The position numbers were made by a program, and so were the translations under genes. Below the pieces are notes generated by a model. The model ran no database searches. It was not told the DNA's origin and was given only the letters and a program-made list of their open reading frames with translations. A DNA stretch of 51,689 nt from JAAYYM01 sp964483155 (GTDB lineage: Bacteria; Bacillota; Clostridia; Lachnospirales; Lachnospiraceae): contig CAZAAC010000015.1 in the NCBI GenBank assembly GCA_964483155.1, positions 1-51,689 of the forward strand, read 5' to 3'. Of the stretch, positions 1-8,177 are shown piece by piece (the stretch's first letter is position 1; every line of letters starts with the position of its first letter).

Positions 1-818
1 TCTGATTGGTTAACCTTATTATCTCTTGCCACACATACCAAATCTGTATAATCATAACAGTCTACCAGTTGCTGCCCCGCAATATAAACATTATAGCGGT
101 TAGCTCCAGATAGTTGTTCTCCACTTTCAGATGTATATATTGGCGTCTCAACAACTTCAACATCAACAATTATTGATAACTGATCAATCAGCATTGCGCG
201 TTGATCACGTAATTCATTGGCAGTAACCCCATTTATTTCAATTACATTTATCTGTTTATTCAAATTAGCAACCTGTGCTGCAATTGAATTTATCTCATCG
301 GCCTTGTTTTTTATTTCAGCATTAGCATCCTCTTGTAATTTTGTCAGGTCAGTTGACATTTCATTAAAATAAGTAGTAAGATTTCCTGCAAAAGAAATGA
401 ACTGTGCGCGAACCGATTCATCGCCAGCACTTTTCTGTACCTCTGAAAGCGCACTGTAAAAATCATCATAAATTGCCGTAAATCCATCCACTGTATCTGA
501 TTCAGTGAAATAATCTTCTATCTGTTTCATGTAATACTGCTTAATATTATACTGACCCAAATCAGCATTGTTATTCCAGTATTTTGTATCATAGTACGCA
601 TTTCTTATTTGTTCTATGGAAGTCGTTACTACACCAGCTCCTGCCATACCATAAGTCGTGTTGGTACGAAGCGCTTCCGCAGCTTTCTGTATAGCCTCTT
701 GCCTACTATAGCCTTTTGTTTCCACATTGGAAATATTATTGCCAGTAGTATTGATTGCTGCCTGCGCGCTGACGAGTCCCGTATATGCTATATTTAGTCC
801 AAAAAATTGTGATGGCAT
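1..818 (-). CDS. flgK: Flagellar hook-associated protein FlgK, second tandem copy (partial, C-terminus outside window)
   Basis: This is the N-terminal ~272 residues of a hook-filament junction protein (HAP1), running off the left edge. The start at 818 follows a GAGGTGAT ribosome site. The first ~45 residues carry the flagellar axial-protein signature: LNIAYTGLVSAQAAINTTGNNISN followed by VETKGYSRQ. The rest is the predicted coiled and helical D0/D1 region typical of FlgK. It lies 23 bp after another flgK-type gene on the same strand, so it is the fourth gene of the flgM-flgN-flgK-flgK run. The two copies share the axial motif but diverge quickly beyond it, so this is an old paralogue rather than a recent duplication. 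FlgK is known from the family; which copy forms the canonical junction cannot be told here. Confidence 0.9.
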   Translation of the reverse strand, partial: MPSQFFGLNIAYTGLVSAQAAINTTGNNISNVETKGYSRQEAIQKAAEALRTNTTYGMAGAGVVTTSIEQIRNAYYDTKYWNNNADLGQYNIKQYYMKQIEDYFTESDTVDGFTAIYDDFYSALSEVQKSAGDESVRAQFISFAGNLTTYFNEMSTDLTKLQEDANAEIKNKADEINSIAAQVANLNKQINVIEINGVTANELRDQRAMLIDQLSIIVDVEVVETPIYTSESGEQLSGANRYNVYIAGQQLVDCYDYTDLVCVARDNKVNQS

Positions 819-841
819 GATATCACCTCTCTTACTGTTGC

Positions 842-2455
842 TTATGCCAGTTTAGTAAGTATGTGTTCTAACATTTCATTAACCGTATTGATATATCGGC
901 TATTTGCATTGTATGCATTTTGATATTTAATCATATTCGTTAACTCTTCATCCTGAGAAACACCAATCACCTGCTCTCTGGCTTCCTGCACGGATTTCAC
1001 TGTTGATGCTTGATTTGCTGTCATATTCTTGTATACGGAGCCTTCATTTGCAATCGCCCCTATTAAATCAGAGTAGTAATCCGCAAATGTACTTGTCTTT
1101 GTAACGTTGGGATTTAATGTATCAAATTTCTCTGTAAACAATGCTGCCAGTGCATCTGCTTTATCCTGATCAACGGTCTTATCATCATTCTCAAAACTCA
1201 GTAAGGTAGGCTCTTTCAATAAGTCCGGATTGATTTTCATATTCATGGTCGTATACATGGTAGTTACATCTGATGGACTTCCAGTTGTGTCCTCTTCCAC
1301 ATATTCGTAGGTTCCTGTTCCATTATCCACATAACGGCTAGTTCCAAGTCTTACAAATAATTCTATTGGACAAGCATCCTCAGATGCATATGTTGTTGCA
1401 GCAGTTGGATTCTCTTCGCCACAAAGAACATTATTCATTGCTGTAACAACTCCATTTATTAAATTATCAAATTCCGCCTGAATATTCATAATTGTTGATT
1501 TTGAAAATTGGTTATATCCTGCCACATCATTAAGGTCTGAATAATTCGCTGCATGGTCACCTCTGGAAAGTACCAATGCCTTCAGCTTACCAATATCAGT
1601 ATCAAAAGCCGAACTGATAGGCAGGGACATATCAAACACTTCATTGTTTGGTGCCTTTTCATTTACCCATATAGGTGTAAAATATCCACTTTCGTCTTCT
1701 TCCACATCCATTAAAAAGACCGTATCTCTTGCCACAAAGGAGTTTCCTTCAATGGATACTGTGACAACACTATCTGCATTTTCTTCATAGGATATATTAA
1801 CAAGAGATGAAAGTTCATCTAAAATTGTATTTCTCGCATCTCTCAAGTCATTTGCTTCTTCAGAACCGATTTCTTCTTTTCTAATCTTACTGTTCAGTTC
1901 ATAAATCTTCTGTCCATATTCATTAATCAAATCTACATTTCCTTTGACCTGATCATTTAAGTTGTTTTGATATGAAGTAAGACCACTGTATACAGCATTT
2001 GCCCTCTCTAAAAAGGCAGTTGCTTTAGATACGAGCAGCCCTTGATTAACAGCATCAGAAGGATCCTTATCTAGTTCCTGTACCGCAACCCACAAATCAT
2101 TTAATGAGTTCTGAAATGCGACACCCTCCATCTCTCCAAATAATGTTTCAATTTCATTGATGACATCATAGGAGGTTTCGTAATAAGCAGATCTTCCCAA
2201 TTCTTCTCTATATGTTTGATCCAAAAAATAATCTCTTACTTGTCTCACTTTTTCATAGGAAACACCAAGCCCTACCTGACTAGTACTGGAAGCGCTATTG
2301 CCGACATCATTATATTCCCTTGTACCAAGTAGCACCTGTTGCCTTACATAGCCTACCGTGTCGAGATTTGCTAGATTGTGTGCAGTTGTATTCAGTGCGT
2401 TCTGGCTTGTTTGAAGACCCGATGCACCTACATATAAACTTCCCATTAACGGCAT
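842..2455 (-). CDS. flgK: Flagellar hook-associated protein FlgK (first tandem copy)
   Basis: A 537-residue flagellar axial protein of the FlgK/HAP1 family, exported by the flagellar type III apparatus and placed between hook and filament. The N-terminus has the axial signature (GASGLQTSQNALNTTAHNLAN, then DTVGYVRQQ at ~35). The C-terminus has the matching FlgK-like heptad region (MIKYQNAYNANSRYINTVNEMLEHIL), so the protein is full length. A coiled region covers roughly 95-225 and a variable middle domain lies between. The start at 2455 has a GAGGTGATAGT ribosome site. It sits 35 bp downstream of flgN and 23 bp upstream of a second flgK-type gene, in a unit probably driven by the sigma-28 promoter at 3389-3415. 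Confidence 0.93.
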   Translation of the reverse strand: MPLMGSLYVGASGLQTSQNALNTTAHNLANLDTVGYVRQQVLLGTREYNDVGNSASSTSQVGLGVSYEKVRQVRDYFLDQTYREELGRSAYYETSYDVINEIETLFGEMEGVAFQNSLNDLWVAVQELDKDPSDAVNQGLLVSKATAFLERANAVYSGLTSYQNNLNDQVKGNVDLINEYGQKIYELNSKIRKEEIGSEEANDLRDARNTILDELSSLVNISYEENADSVVTVSIEGNSFVARDTVFLMDVEEDESGYFTPIWVNEKAPNNEVFDMSLPISSAFDTDIGKLKALVLSRGDHAANYSDLNDVAGYNQFSKSTIMNIQAEFDNLINGVVTAMNNVLCGEENPTAATTYASEDACPIELFVRLGTSRYVDNGTGTYEYVEEDTTGSPSDVTTMYTTMNMKINPDLLKEPTLLSFENDDKTVDQDKADALAALFTEKFDTLNPNVTKTSTFADYYSDLIGAIANEGSVYKNMTANQASTVKSVQEAREQVIGVSQDEELTNMIKYQNAYNANSRYINTVNEMLEHILTKLA

Positions 2456-2490
2456 ACTATCACCTCTTTGTAATCAACAACAATTGATTT

Positions 2491-3006
2491 CTACTGTTTT
2501 GCATCAAATCCGCCTATAGAACCTAATGTGCCGCCAGCATTTATGGCGCCTTTGTTATAGTTCGCGGTCTCTGGTGCTTTTTTCATTGCTTGTATCAAAT
2601 TCATATCAAACTGCACCATGTCAAGTGCCTGTTTTATCAACTCTGCATTTTGCTCATTGATTTTCTTGATATTTCGCACTGTGCTTTGCAATTTGTCATG
2701 AGTAACGGCCAATCTTTCTTGCTCTTTTGGCTGTCTGTCAAGCAATTGAACCAAAGCTGAAATCTTTAATGTTTCAACATCCTTGTTGATTACGTTGGCA
2801 ATATCATTGGTAACCGTCATTCGCTTTTGTTCCAAACGATTAATTCTATTAACAACGCTTTGTTCTTCATCCGTGATTTTTTGAAGTTCTGTGACATCCC
2901 CTCGAATTATAATGGGTGTCTTTTTCTCTGATAATTCCAGCAGTACCTCGTATTCTGAATTTTCATTCTCTAATACTTCCAATAATTCTTCAATTAAACT
3001 GGCCAC
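2491..3006 (-). CDS. flgN: FlgN-family flagellar export chaperone
   Basis: A 171-residue, almost wholly alpha-helical protein matching the FlgN family, cytoplasmic chaperones for the hook-associated proteins FlgK and FlgL. Two long charged helices (about 1-60 and 75-140) contain the family-like pattern of a short 'SLIEELLEVLENENSEYE' start and an internal 'LLELSEKKTPIIIRGDVTEL' turn. The C-terminal ~30 residues are Gly-rich and probably disordered. The start is GTG at 3006, preceded by GGAGAGG eight bases upstream; no better ATG exists. It lies directly between flgM (19 bp upstream) and flgK (35 bp downstream), the conserved neighbourhood of flgN, which carries much of the weight because FlgN sequences diverge strongly. 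Confidence 0.85.
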   Translation of the reverse strand: MASLIEELLEVLENENSEYEVLLELSEKKTPIIIRGDVTELQKITDEEQSVVNRINRLEQKRMTVTNDIANVINKDVETLKISALVQLLDRQPKEQERLAVTHDKLQSTVRNIKKINEQNAELIKQALDMVQFDMNLIQAMKKAPETANYNKGAINAGGTLGSIGGFDAKQ

Positions 3007-3025
3007 TAAAATTACCTCTCCTTAC

Positions 3026-3313
3026 TTAGACATTAAGATTTTCGCTCTCTTCATATTTTTCAAGCAGTTTTTCTGCAAAGCTTTCATTGCTTACATTATA
3101 AGTTCCTGCTTCAATACTTGCTTTTAATGGCAAAGTCAGTTCCTCTCTGATATCTGGAGAATCTGCCACAGCCTGCTTCAAAGTCTGGATATCCTTTCCA
3201 ATACTTGAAATATGAACCTGATCTGAAATATTTGACTTTGCAGTCTTCTCATTCTTCGCAGTCTTATTTGTATTATAAATCTGGTTCACTTGGTTATATG
3301 CCTCTATACGCAT
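3026..3313 (-). CDS. flgM: Anti-sigma-28 factor FlgM
   Basis: A 95-residue FlgM-type anti-sigma factor that holds the flagellar sigma factor FliA/SigD inactive until the hook is complete. The N-terminal MRIEAYNQVNQIYN is the typical clostridial FlgM start. Residues ~30-90 carry the DQVHISSIGKDIQ motif and the helical 'IREELTLPLKASIEAGTYNVSNESFAEKLLEKY' sigma-binding segment. I chose the ATG at 3313, which has a GGGGGA site eight bases upstream. A longer reading from 3358 would begin inside the leader and has no ribosome site. It is first in the minus-strand flagellar unit and lies 75 bp downstream of a near-perfect sigma-28 promoter, consistent with the known feedback in which FlgM is made under its own target sigma factor. 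Confidence 0.9.
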   Translation of the reverse strand: MRIEAYNQVNQIYNTNKTAKNEKTAKSNISDQVHISSIGKDIQTLKQAVADSPDIREELTLPLKASIEAGTYNVSNESFAEKLLEKYEESENLNV

Positions 3314-3388
3314 GTCTTTTCCCCCTTCCATGGAAATATTCAATATATCTACGTCCAATAATCAAAAACTCAAACTACTACATTATAT

Positions 3389-3415
3389 TTATCGGTCATT
3401 TCGGTTGAGACTTTA
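3389..3415 (-). promoter_or_regulatory. Sigma-28 (FliA/SigD) flagellar promoter
   Basis: Read on the minus strand, the sequence is TAAAGTCT, 11 bases, ACCGATAA. It matches the known sigma-28 consensus (TAAAGTTT-N11-GCCGATAA) at 14 of 16 positions with exact spacing. It points at flgM, whose ATG is about 75 bases downstream. No competing sigma-A promoter of similar quality is seen in this gap. Confidence 0.88.
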
Positions 3416-3510
3416 GGATAATATTCATTTTTTTATGATTTACTTTTCTTAATATAATTTATTGTTCCAGCAATACGCATCTTGATTTTTTATAAAAAAT
3501 GTAAATTATA

Positions 3511-3539
3511 TTGATTGCTGTAATCTCTTGTGTTATAAC
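3511..3539 (+). promoter_or_regulatory. Candidate sigma-A promoter for the membrane LuxR-type gene
   Basis: TTGATT, 17 bases, TATAAC on the plus strand, placing transcription start near 3546 and giving a ~73-base leader before the chosen start at 3619. The -10 lies in GTTATAAC, an 8-bp palindrome, with a second TATAAT a few bases on. It is a consensus match only. Confidence 0.5.
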
Positions 3540-3618
3540 AAGTTATAATCTTCTGTAATAAACCATTTCTATAGACAATAAAGAAACATCTATGCAAGCC
3601 AAGAACATGGAGATTCTT

Positions 3619-5016
3619 ATGATAGAAGGCAGCGTTGTTGATTTACGAAATATAAGAAAAAAATACCTGCAATATATTTTGGTTTGGATCCTATACTATG
3701 CCTGGGTTATTGTTTTTACGTCTTGGTGGACATCTTCACCGCGGACTGATGCCGTTTATGGCGATTCTATAAGATCTTTATTGCATTCGCTAAATTTATT
3801 AGCCAGTGCCATTATTGTTATGTTTGTAAAAAGAGAAAGCTTTCGTCTTATTTCAAATATTGGTGCAATATGTCTTATTCTAACTTCAGCCGTATATTTT
3901 TTAAATATTGAGCATGTGCAGCTACAGCTTATCATTATTATTGTCTTTGCTGTCTCCCTTGGGTTAGTCAATATAGGCATACTAATTCCATTTGTTTTTG
4001 TGCTAAATAATACAGAAAAATTTTATGCGGTTTTATTTGCAAATGTGTTATTGACAATCTTAGTTCTATTTCAGGAAGCCGGCATCTTAAATGTAACAAA
4101 TGGTATATGGTTTTCATTCATTATGCTATGTATCGCGCTTGTTAATATTTTATTTTTCAAAAGTAGTTGCACACAAGACTCCTGTCCCAAGAAAATCTCT
4201 CTACTTCCAATTGACAAAAATATATTTTATATCACTATACTTATAAACTGCCTTTATGCTATTTTCTGCAAGGGTATTGGGCGCGCTTATGTTTCCATTC
4301 TATCTGAATTACTTGCCATAAATCTGAATCCTGTTTTTTACATTGGCGGACTGGTTGGCTGCGTTTTATATTTACTTTTATACATGCTTTTCAGAAATAG
4401 TAATCATGCAACATGGAATGTTACCTTTGGTACTTTTGTTATTTCTATGCTTTTGTATTCTTTTTCAGATTCAAGCATAGAAATGGCATATCTATTTGCC
4501 TTTGCGGCTGGCATTGGAAGTACAATGAGTATGATTAATATGTATTACATCTTAGGCGTTATCGGAAAAAAGTATTGGAGCTTGTGGTATGTTCGTTTTT
4601 CTATTTTATTTATCGGTATATGTGGAGGCATCGCAGGAATCGTGTCTGGAAGAATTCTAGAAAATGCTGGCCCAAGTGCAAATATTGCTGTGGCATCTTT
4701 TTCTGTTTTTATCATTATCGTATTTTTTATTTTTTCTCCAACCTTATCCGACAATTATTTTAAAAAGGAATGGGCTGAGGACTCAAAAAAAGAAGAGGTT
4801 GATAATGAAAAATTATATCGCTTTGAAAAATATAAGCTTAGTGAAAGAGAAATCCAATTGTGCAAACTTCTTTTAGATGGATATACCCTCCGGCAGTCCT
4901 CCGCCATTATGGGAGTTGCTTACTCGACTGCTAATACTTATTGCAATTCCTTATATAGAAAAATCTGTATTAACAGCAGAATAGAATTAATAAATACCTT
5001 TAAGGATAATGCCTAG
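3619..5016 (+). CDS. Polytopic membrane protein with C-terminal LuxR-type HTH
   Basis: About 465 residues. Residues ~20-385 hold 12 or so hydrophobic segments in an arrangement resembling a major-facilitator-type transporter. A short charged linker follows, then a LuxR/GerE helix-turn-helix at ~400-458 (LSEREIQLCKLLLDGYTLRQSSAIMG, then YSTANTYCNSLYRKI). It is therefore a membrane-tethered DNA-binding protein that may sense a ligand or membrane state and act on DNA next to the membrane. Such MFS-like/LuxR fusions are known mainly from anaerobic gut Actinobacteria and some Clostridia, without a settled function. The start at 3619 has GGAG seven bases upstream; the longer reading from 3592 lacks a site. 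It is a single-gene unit with its own candidate promoter and a terminator at 5044. Confidence 0.75.
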   Translation: MIEGSVVDLRNIRKKYLQYILVWILYYAWVIVFTSWWTSSPRTDAVYGDSIRSLLHSLNLLASAIIVMFVKRESFRLISNIGAICLILTSAVYFLNIEHVQLQLIIIIVFAVSLGLVNIGILIPFVFVLNNTEKFYAVLFANVLLTILVLFQEAGILNVTNGIWFSFIMLCIALVNILFFKSSCTQDSCPKKISLLPIDKNIFYITILINCLYAIFCKGIGRAYVSILSELLAINLNPVFYIGGLVGCVLYLLLYMLFRNSNHATWNVTFGTFVISMLLYSFSDSSIEMAYLFAFAAGIGSTMSMINMYYILGVIGKKYWSLWYVRFSILFIGICGGIAGIVSGRILENAGPSANIAVASFSVFIIIVFFIFSPTLSDNYFKKEWAEDSKKEEVDNEKLYRFEKYKLSEREIQLCKLLLDGYTLRQSSAIMGVAYSTANTYCNSLYRKICINSRIELINTFKDNA

Positions 5017-5043
5017 TGAACTTTTCATTTCCAGTGGCTTTAT

Positions 5044-5081
5044 AAAAGCCCTCTCTAGTAGAACCAGAGAAGGCTTTTCTT
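5044..5081. terminator. Bidirectional intrinsic terminator
   Basis: A 13-bp stem (5044-5056 with 5066-5078) closes a 9-base loop. T-rich tails lie on both sides. One position is a mismatch on the plus-strand RNA but a G-U wobble on the minus-strand RNA. It separates the converging membrane LuxR-type gene and lipoprotein gene. Confidence 0.85.
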
Positions 5082-5094
5082 TTAGAAAAAATAA

Positions 5095-5601
5095 TTACTC
5101 AGTTGTTTTGCTGGCAGATATGACAACGCTACCATCCTCAGTCGTATAATTAATGGAAATTGTTATCCCATTTTCATTAGAAGCAGAGTACGTGATAAGA
5201 CCTTCAAAATTTGCCTCCACAGGATTTTGTGAGAAAGCACTTTTAATGTCTTCATAATAGGAAGAAAACGTATCAGAATCAACCTCATTGACCACAAGCA
5301 TTGTTCCAGTATCGCTTGCAATCGTACTTGCTATATTCCCAGCATCAAGCTTAGGAATGTCTTTAAAAAACTCATCCTCTGGCCAATCAGTAGCACCAAT
5401 TTCTATCTTTTCTCCATCTTCTCCTGTAATAGAAAAGTTTTCTCCGTCAATATCTACATCTACCTCACCACCACTGCTTTTTTCTAAAACTTTTTCTGTA
5501 ATTGCTTCACTTGCTTCTTGCTCGATTTTTTCTTTTATTCCACATCCAAAAAGAATTGTTGATAGTAAAAGAACAAGAACAACAGAAAACATTTTTTTCA
5601 T
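5095..5601 (-). CDS. Putative lipoprotein, unknown function
   Basis: A 168-residue secreted lipoprotein. The signal peptide MKKMFSVVLVLLLSTILFGC ends in a lipobox (LFGC, Cys20), so the mature protein should be attached to the outer face of the cytoplasmic membrane. The mature part is acidic: a short helical stretch (KEKIEQEASEAITEKVLEK) is followed by a beta-rich domain with Asp/Glu-rich segments. I recognise no catalytic motif; it resembles small DUF6591-type clostridial lipoproteins, but that is a weak impression. The start at 5601 has GAGGAGGG upstream. It is the last of three closely spaced minus-strand genes and is followed by the terminator at 5044-5081. Confidence 0.75.
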   Translation of the reverse strand: MKKMFSVVLVLLLSTILFGCGIKEKIEQEASEAITEKVLEKSSGGEVDVDIDGENFSITGEDGEKIEIGATDWPEDEFFKDIPKLDAGNIASTIASDTGTMLVVNEVDSDTFSSYYEDIKSAFSQNPVEANFEGLITYSASNENGITISINYTTEDGSVVISASKTTE

Positions 5602-5659
5602 AAATCAAGCCCTCCTCTGTTATTAACTGCGTTTTTAGAATTAAAATCTCACATCGAAA

Positions 5660-5998
5660 TTACTTAATTATTGTGAATTTACCAATTAATGGCATGGTCT
5701 TAGCTTTTCCGCCTAAGCCATTAAGCAGTCCCATAATTCCTAAAACAAGTATTAATATCCAAAATACAGGAAGAAGTATCCAGCCTATAATCGGTATTAT
5801 ACTTAAAATAATATTACCTGCAATTGAAACAATCAATAAAATCAGACCTTGATTCGCATGAAATTTTCCGAATTTTGAATCCGGACATACAATTAATGGT
5901 AAGAAAAAGAGAAAGTATGCTAATCCTGCCATCGTTTTATTTTTTTCAATATCTTCCTTTGTATACTCTGCGTTTTCATTCATTTCTTGTTCACTCAT
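5660..5998 (-). CDS. DUF4870/Tic20-like small membrane protein
   Basis: A 112-residue protein with a charged cytoplasmic N-terminus (~1-22) and three hydrophobic segments (~24-38, ~50-70, ~72-95). The motif 'DSKFGKFHANQGLILLIVSIAGNIILSII' is typical of the DUF4870 (Tic20/YlaH-like) family, in which F-H-x-N-Q-x-L lies between the first two segments. Its biochemical role is not known. The start at 5998 follows a GAGGAG site. It is 58 bp upstream of the lipoprotein gene and 100 bp downstream of a LuxR-type HTH gene, so the three may be one unit, though the larger gap could hold a separate promoter. Confidence 0.7.
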   Translation of the reverse strand: MSEQEMNENAEYTKEDIEKNKTMAGLAYFLFFLPLIVCPDSKFGKFHANQGLILLIVSIAGNIILSIIPIIGWILLPVFWILILVLGIMGLLNGLGGKAKTMPLIGKFTIIK

Positions 5999-6098
5999 TT
6001 TTTCTCCTCCACTCTGCCTTAACAGAAATTATGCACGATTAAATAACTGCTTCCTATGACTTTTTTATACAATCTTTGTTACATTCAATTCAATGTAA

Positions 6099-6467
6099 TT
6101 ATTTTGAATACTGACGATAACATATGATAAGCTGAGACCGCGTATTAACTCCAAGTTTTCGATAAACTGCATTCATATGGGTGTTTACAGTTGAATATGA
6201 TATTCCAAGACGTTTTGCTATTTCTTTTATTGTATAGCCTTCAACAAGAAAATCAAATACTAGTTTTTCTTTTGCTGTAAGCTGTGCAATTCTTGATTGT
6301 GCTTGCTGCCTTTCTTCTTCATTTTCTTCTCGTTTCTTTGGACCTTTCGGAATATCAATCGCTGCTGCTCTATCTCCTTGCGCCAACTGACACTCTGGTG
6401 ATGAGGCACTTTTACTTATGTCAGGCTTCGCCTTGAAATGTAATAATCGTTCAGCCCAGTTTGCCAT
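6099..6467 (-). CDS. Stand-alone LuxR-type helix-turn-helix regulator
   Basis: A 122-residue protein. The first ~60 residues are polar, Lys/Glu/Gln-rich and probably disordered, with no receiver or PAS domain. Residues ~63-115 form a complete LuxR/GerE HTH (LTAKEKLVFDFLVEGYTIKEIAKRLG, then YSTVNTHMNAVYRKLGV). It is cytoplasmic. The HTH resembles the one on the membrane protein at 3619-5016, including the YST-x-NT-x-x-N-x-x-YRK recognition stretch, so the two may bind related sites. The start at 6467 has AGGAGG eight bases upstream. How its activity is controlled cannot be seen without an input domain; oligomerisation or protein contacts are possible. Confidence 0.8.
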   Translation of the reverse strand: MANWAERLLHFKAKPDISKSASSPECQLAQGDRAAAIDIPKGPKKREENEEERQQAQSRIAQLTAKEKLVFDFLVEGYTIKEIAKRLGISYSTVNTHMNAVYRKLGVNTRSQLIICYRQYSK

Positions 6468-6600
6468 TGTTTTAACCTCCTTTCATTTTAATCATAAAAC
6501 TCCTTATGCGTCAGCATTTTTTGTATCATAATACTTTCTAACAATATTACTTTAACAGAAAACAGGTTTAATATTAATTCATTAGTTCTATTGATTTTTG

Positions 6601-6638
6601 AAAAAGTATCTCATTAGTTCTAATGAGATACTTTTTTT
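6601..6638 (-). terminator. Strong intrinsic terminator ending the 15-gene run
   Basis: A perfect ~15-bp stem around CTCATTAG-TTC-TAATGAG, flanked by AAAGTAT/ATACTTT. T-tracts lie on both strands, so it can also act in the plus direction. It starts 16 bases after the amylase stop codon and is the first convincing terminator after 25747. Confidence 0.9.
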
Positions 6639-6653
6639 GCTACACATAAGTGA

Positions 6654-8129
6654 CTAATCCATATTAATAATTAATGTTTCAAATGCTTTTTCCGTTCCCC
6701 ACACAGTAGCAGATTTTTCCTGTGTGCAAAAATCTGCCCATCCATCAATACCTATCGTCACTGTAGTTCGAATCTTACTCATGCAATCACGAAATTGCAT
6801 TCCTGCAAATTTTTCACCAATATACATGTGCTTACTACCGCCCTGACCATCTGCAATCACTACTGCAATTCCTGAATCTGGATGTGCCTCGTCACCCTCT
6901 CTTGTCCACCCAATAAGATTAGGATCATCTATATAATTATGCTGCTTTCCATAGGCATAATCATGTCGAATGCGCACCATCGTCCGTATTCTTGGAATAG
7001 GAATATTTCTTGTACATGGTATTCCATATAAATCCCCATAGAAAATACAGGGAATTCCATCTTCATGCAATAGGATAATCGCATATGCAATTTGTTTCAT
7101 CCATGGATTAACAAAGGAAGATAATGCTTGTCCTGGTTGCGAATCATGATTATCCACAAATGTTACTGCCTGCTCTGGATGCCATTGTAATAATGTATTT
7201 TTAAATAAATTTCTCAAATCATATCTACCCTCAGCATAAGACATCTCCATAATATGATAATGCAATGGTACATCCATTAAAGACATTTGATATTGCACCT
7301 GCTCCAAATAATCATGCAAGCAATGAATATCTCCATGCCAATACTCTCCTACCGAAAATAATTTCTTCTGAGGGTTGTTTTTTCGAATGGTGTCTAACCA
7401 CTCTGCATAAAATGAAGAGCTGATATGCTTTACAGCATCTAAACGGAATCCATCTATCCCCGTAAAATCCAAGTACCATTGTCCCCACTTCATTATTTCT
7501 TCTTTTACTTTAGGCACAGAAAAATCTATGTTGGCACCCATAAGAAAATCAAAATTTCCATTCTCCTGATTGACGTCGCGTGCCCATTCATGATTCTCAA
7601 ACTGATAAATATTGCTTTGCCCATTATGATTATCCCAATCACAGCTATTAAAGCAAGATGCATCCCAATGGAAGGAAGAATATTTATCTTTTCTTCCAGG
7701 GAATGTGAAATTTGTTGGTGCAGAGATCTCATAGTCCTCTGACTGTCTTTCACATCGATTGTTTTGGTTGACCCGATGCGCTCTTACCACATCAAACTCA
7801 TCTGCACCAATCTTATGATTTAAAACAATATCTGCTAATACCTCAATCCCTGCTTTATGAAATGCTTCTATTGCAAGCAGATATTCATCCTTTGTACCAT
7901 ATTTTGTAGGAATCGTGCCCTTTTGGTCAAACTCACCCAAATCATAGAGATCATATGCCGCATATCCTACATTATCCTCATAAAATCCGGCTTTATAAGC
8001 TGGTGGGAGCCACACGTCTGTAATTCCAAAATCAGCCAGATGCTGTGCCTGCATCATACATTTTCTCCATAAAACCGGTCGTCCTGTTACATACCACTCA
8101 AAATATTGTATTATTGTCCTGTTTTTCAT
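6654..8129 (-). CDS. Cytoplasmic alpha-amylase (GH13 subfamily 5, AmyA-like)
   Basis: A 491-residue glycoside hydrolase that cleaves internal alpha-1,4 bonds of glucans. It aligns by eye with cytoplasmic AmyA/liquefying amylases from the first residues (IIQYFEWY, then DVWLPPAYKG-like at ~38). The catalytic triad is visible: nucleophile Asp231 in GFRLDAVKH, acid/base Glu262 in GEYW, and transition-state Asp329 in FVDNHDS. There is no signal peptide, so it should act on internal glycogen or imported maltodextrin. Length matches the family. The ATG at 8129 is the family start but has no ribosome site, and a 4-codon reading frame with a good site lies just upstream. It is last in the 15-gene run; the GlgX-like enzyme near the front is its natural partner. 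Confidence 0.92.
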   Translation of the reverse strand: MKNRTIIQYFEWYVTGRPVLWRKCMMQAQHLADFGITDVWLPPAYKAGFYEDNVGYAAYDLYDLGEFDQKGTIPTKYGTKDEYLLAIEAFHKAGIEVLADIVLNHKIGADEFDVVRAHRVNQNNRCERQSEDYEISAPTNFTFPGRKDKYSSFHWDASCFNSCDWDNHNGQSNIYQFENHEWARDVNQENGNFDFLMGANIDFSVPKVKEEIMKWGQWYLDFTGIDGFRLDAVKHISSSFYAEWLDTIRKNNPQKKLFSVGEYWHGDIHCLHDYLEQVQYQMSLMDVPLHYHIMEMSYAEGRYDLRNLFKNTLLQWHPEQAVTFVDNHDSQPGQALSSFVNPWMKQIAYAIILLHEDGIPCIFYGDLYGIPCTRNIPIPRIRTMVRIRHDYAYGKQHNYIDDPNLIGWTREGDEAHPDSGIAVVIADGQGGSKHMYIGEKFAGMQFRDCMSKIRTTVTIGIDGWADFCTQEKSATVWGTEKAFETLIINMD

Positions 8130-8146
8130 ACGTTTTGCTATGATAC

Positions 8147-8161
8147 TTATTGCTGCACCAT
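8147..8161 (-). promoter_or_regulatory. Possible 4-codon leader ORF before the amylase gene
   Basis: ATG GTG CAG CAA TAA on the minus strand, preceded by GAAGGG at normal spacing. The amylase ATG follows 17 bases after the stop and lacks its own ribosome site. Translation of the amylase could depend on ribosomes ending at this mini-ORF, or the arrangement may be chance. Confidence 0.3.
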
Positions 8162-8177
8162 AATTCCCTTCTGTATT

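Noticed and set aside
609..797. 62-residue plus-strand reading frame
   Set aside because: Shadow of the partial flgK on the opposite strand; composition is not protein-like.
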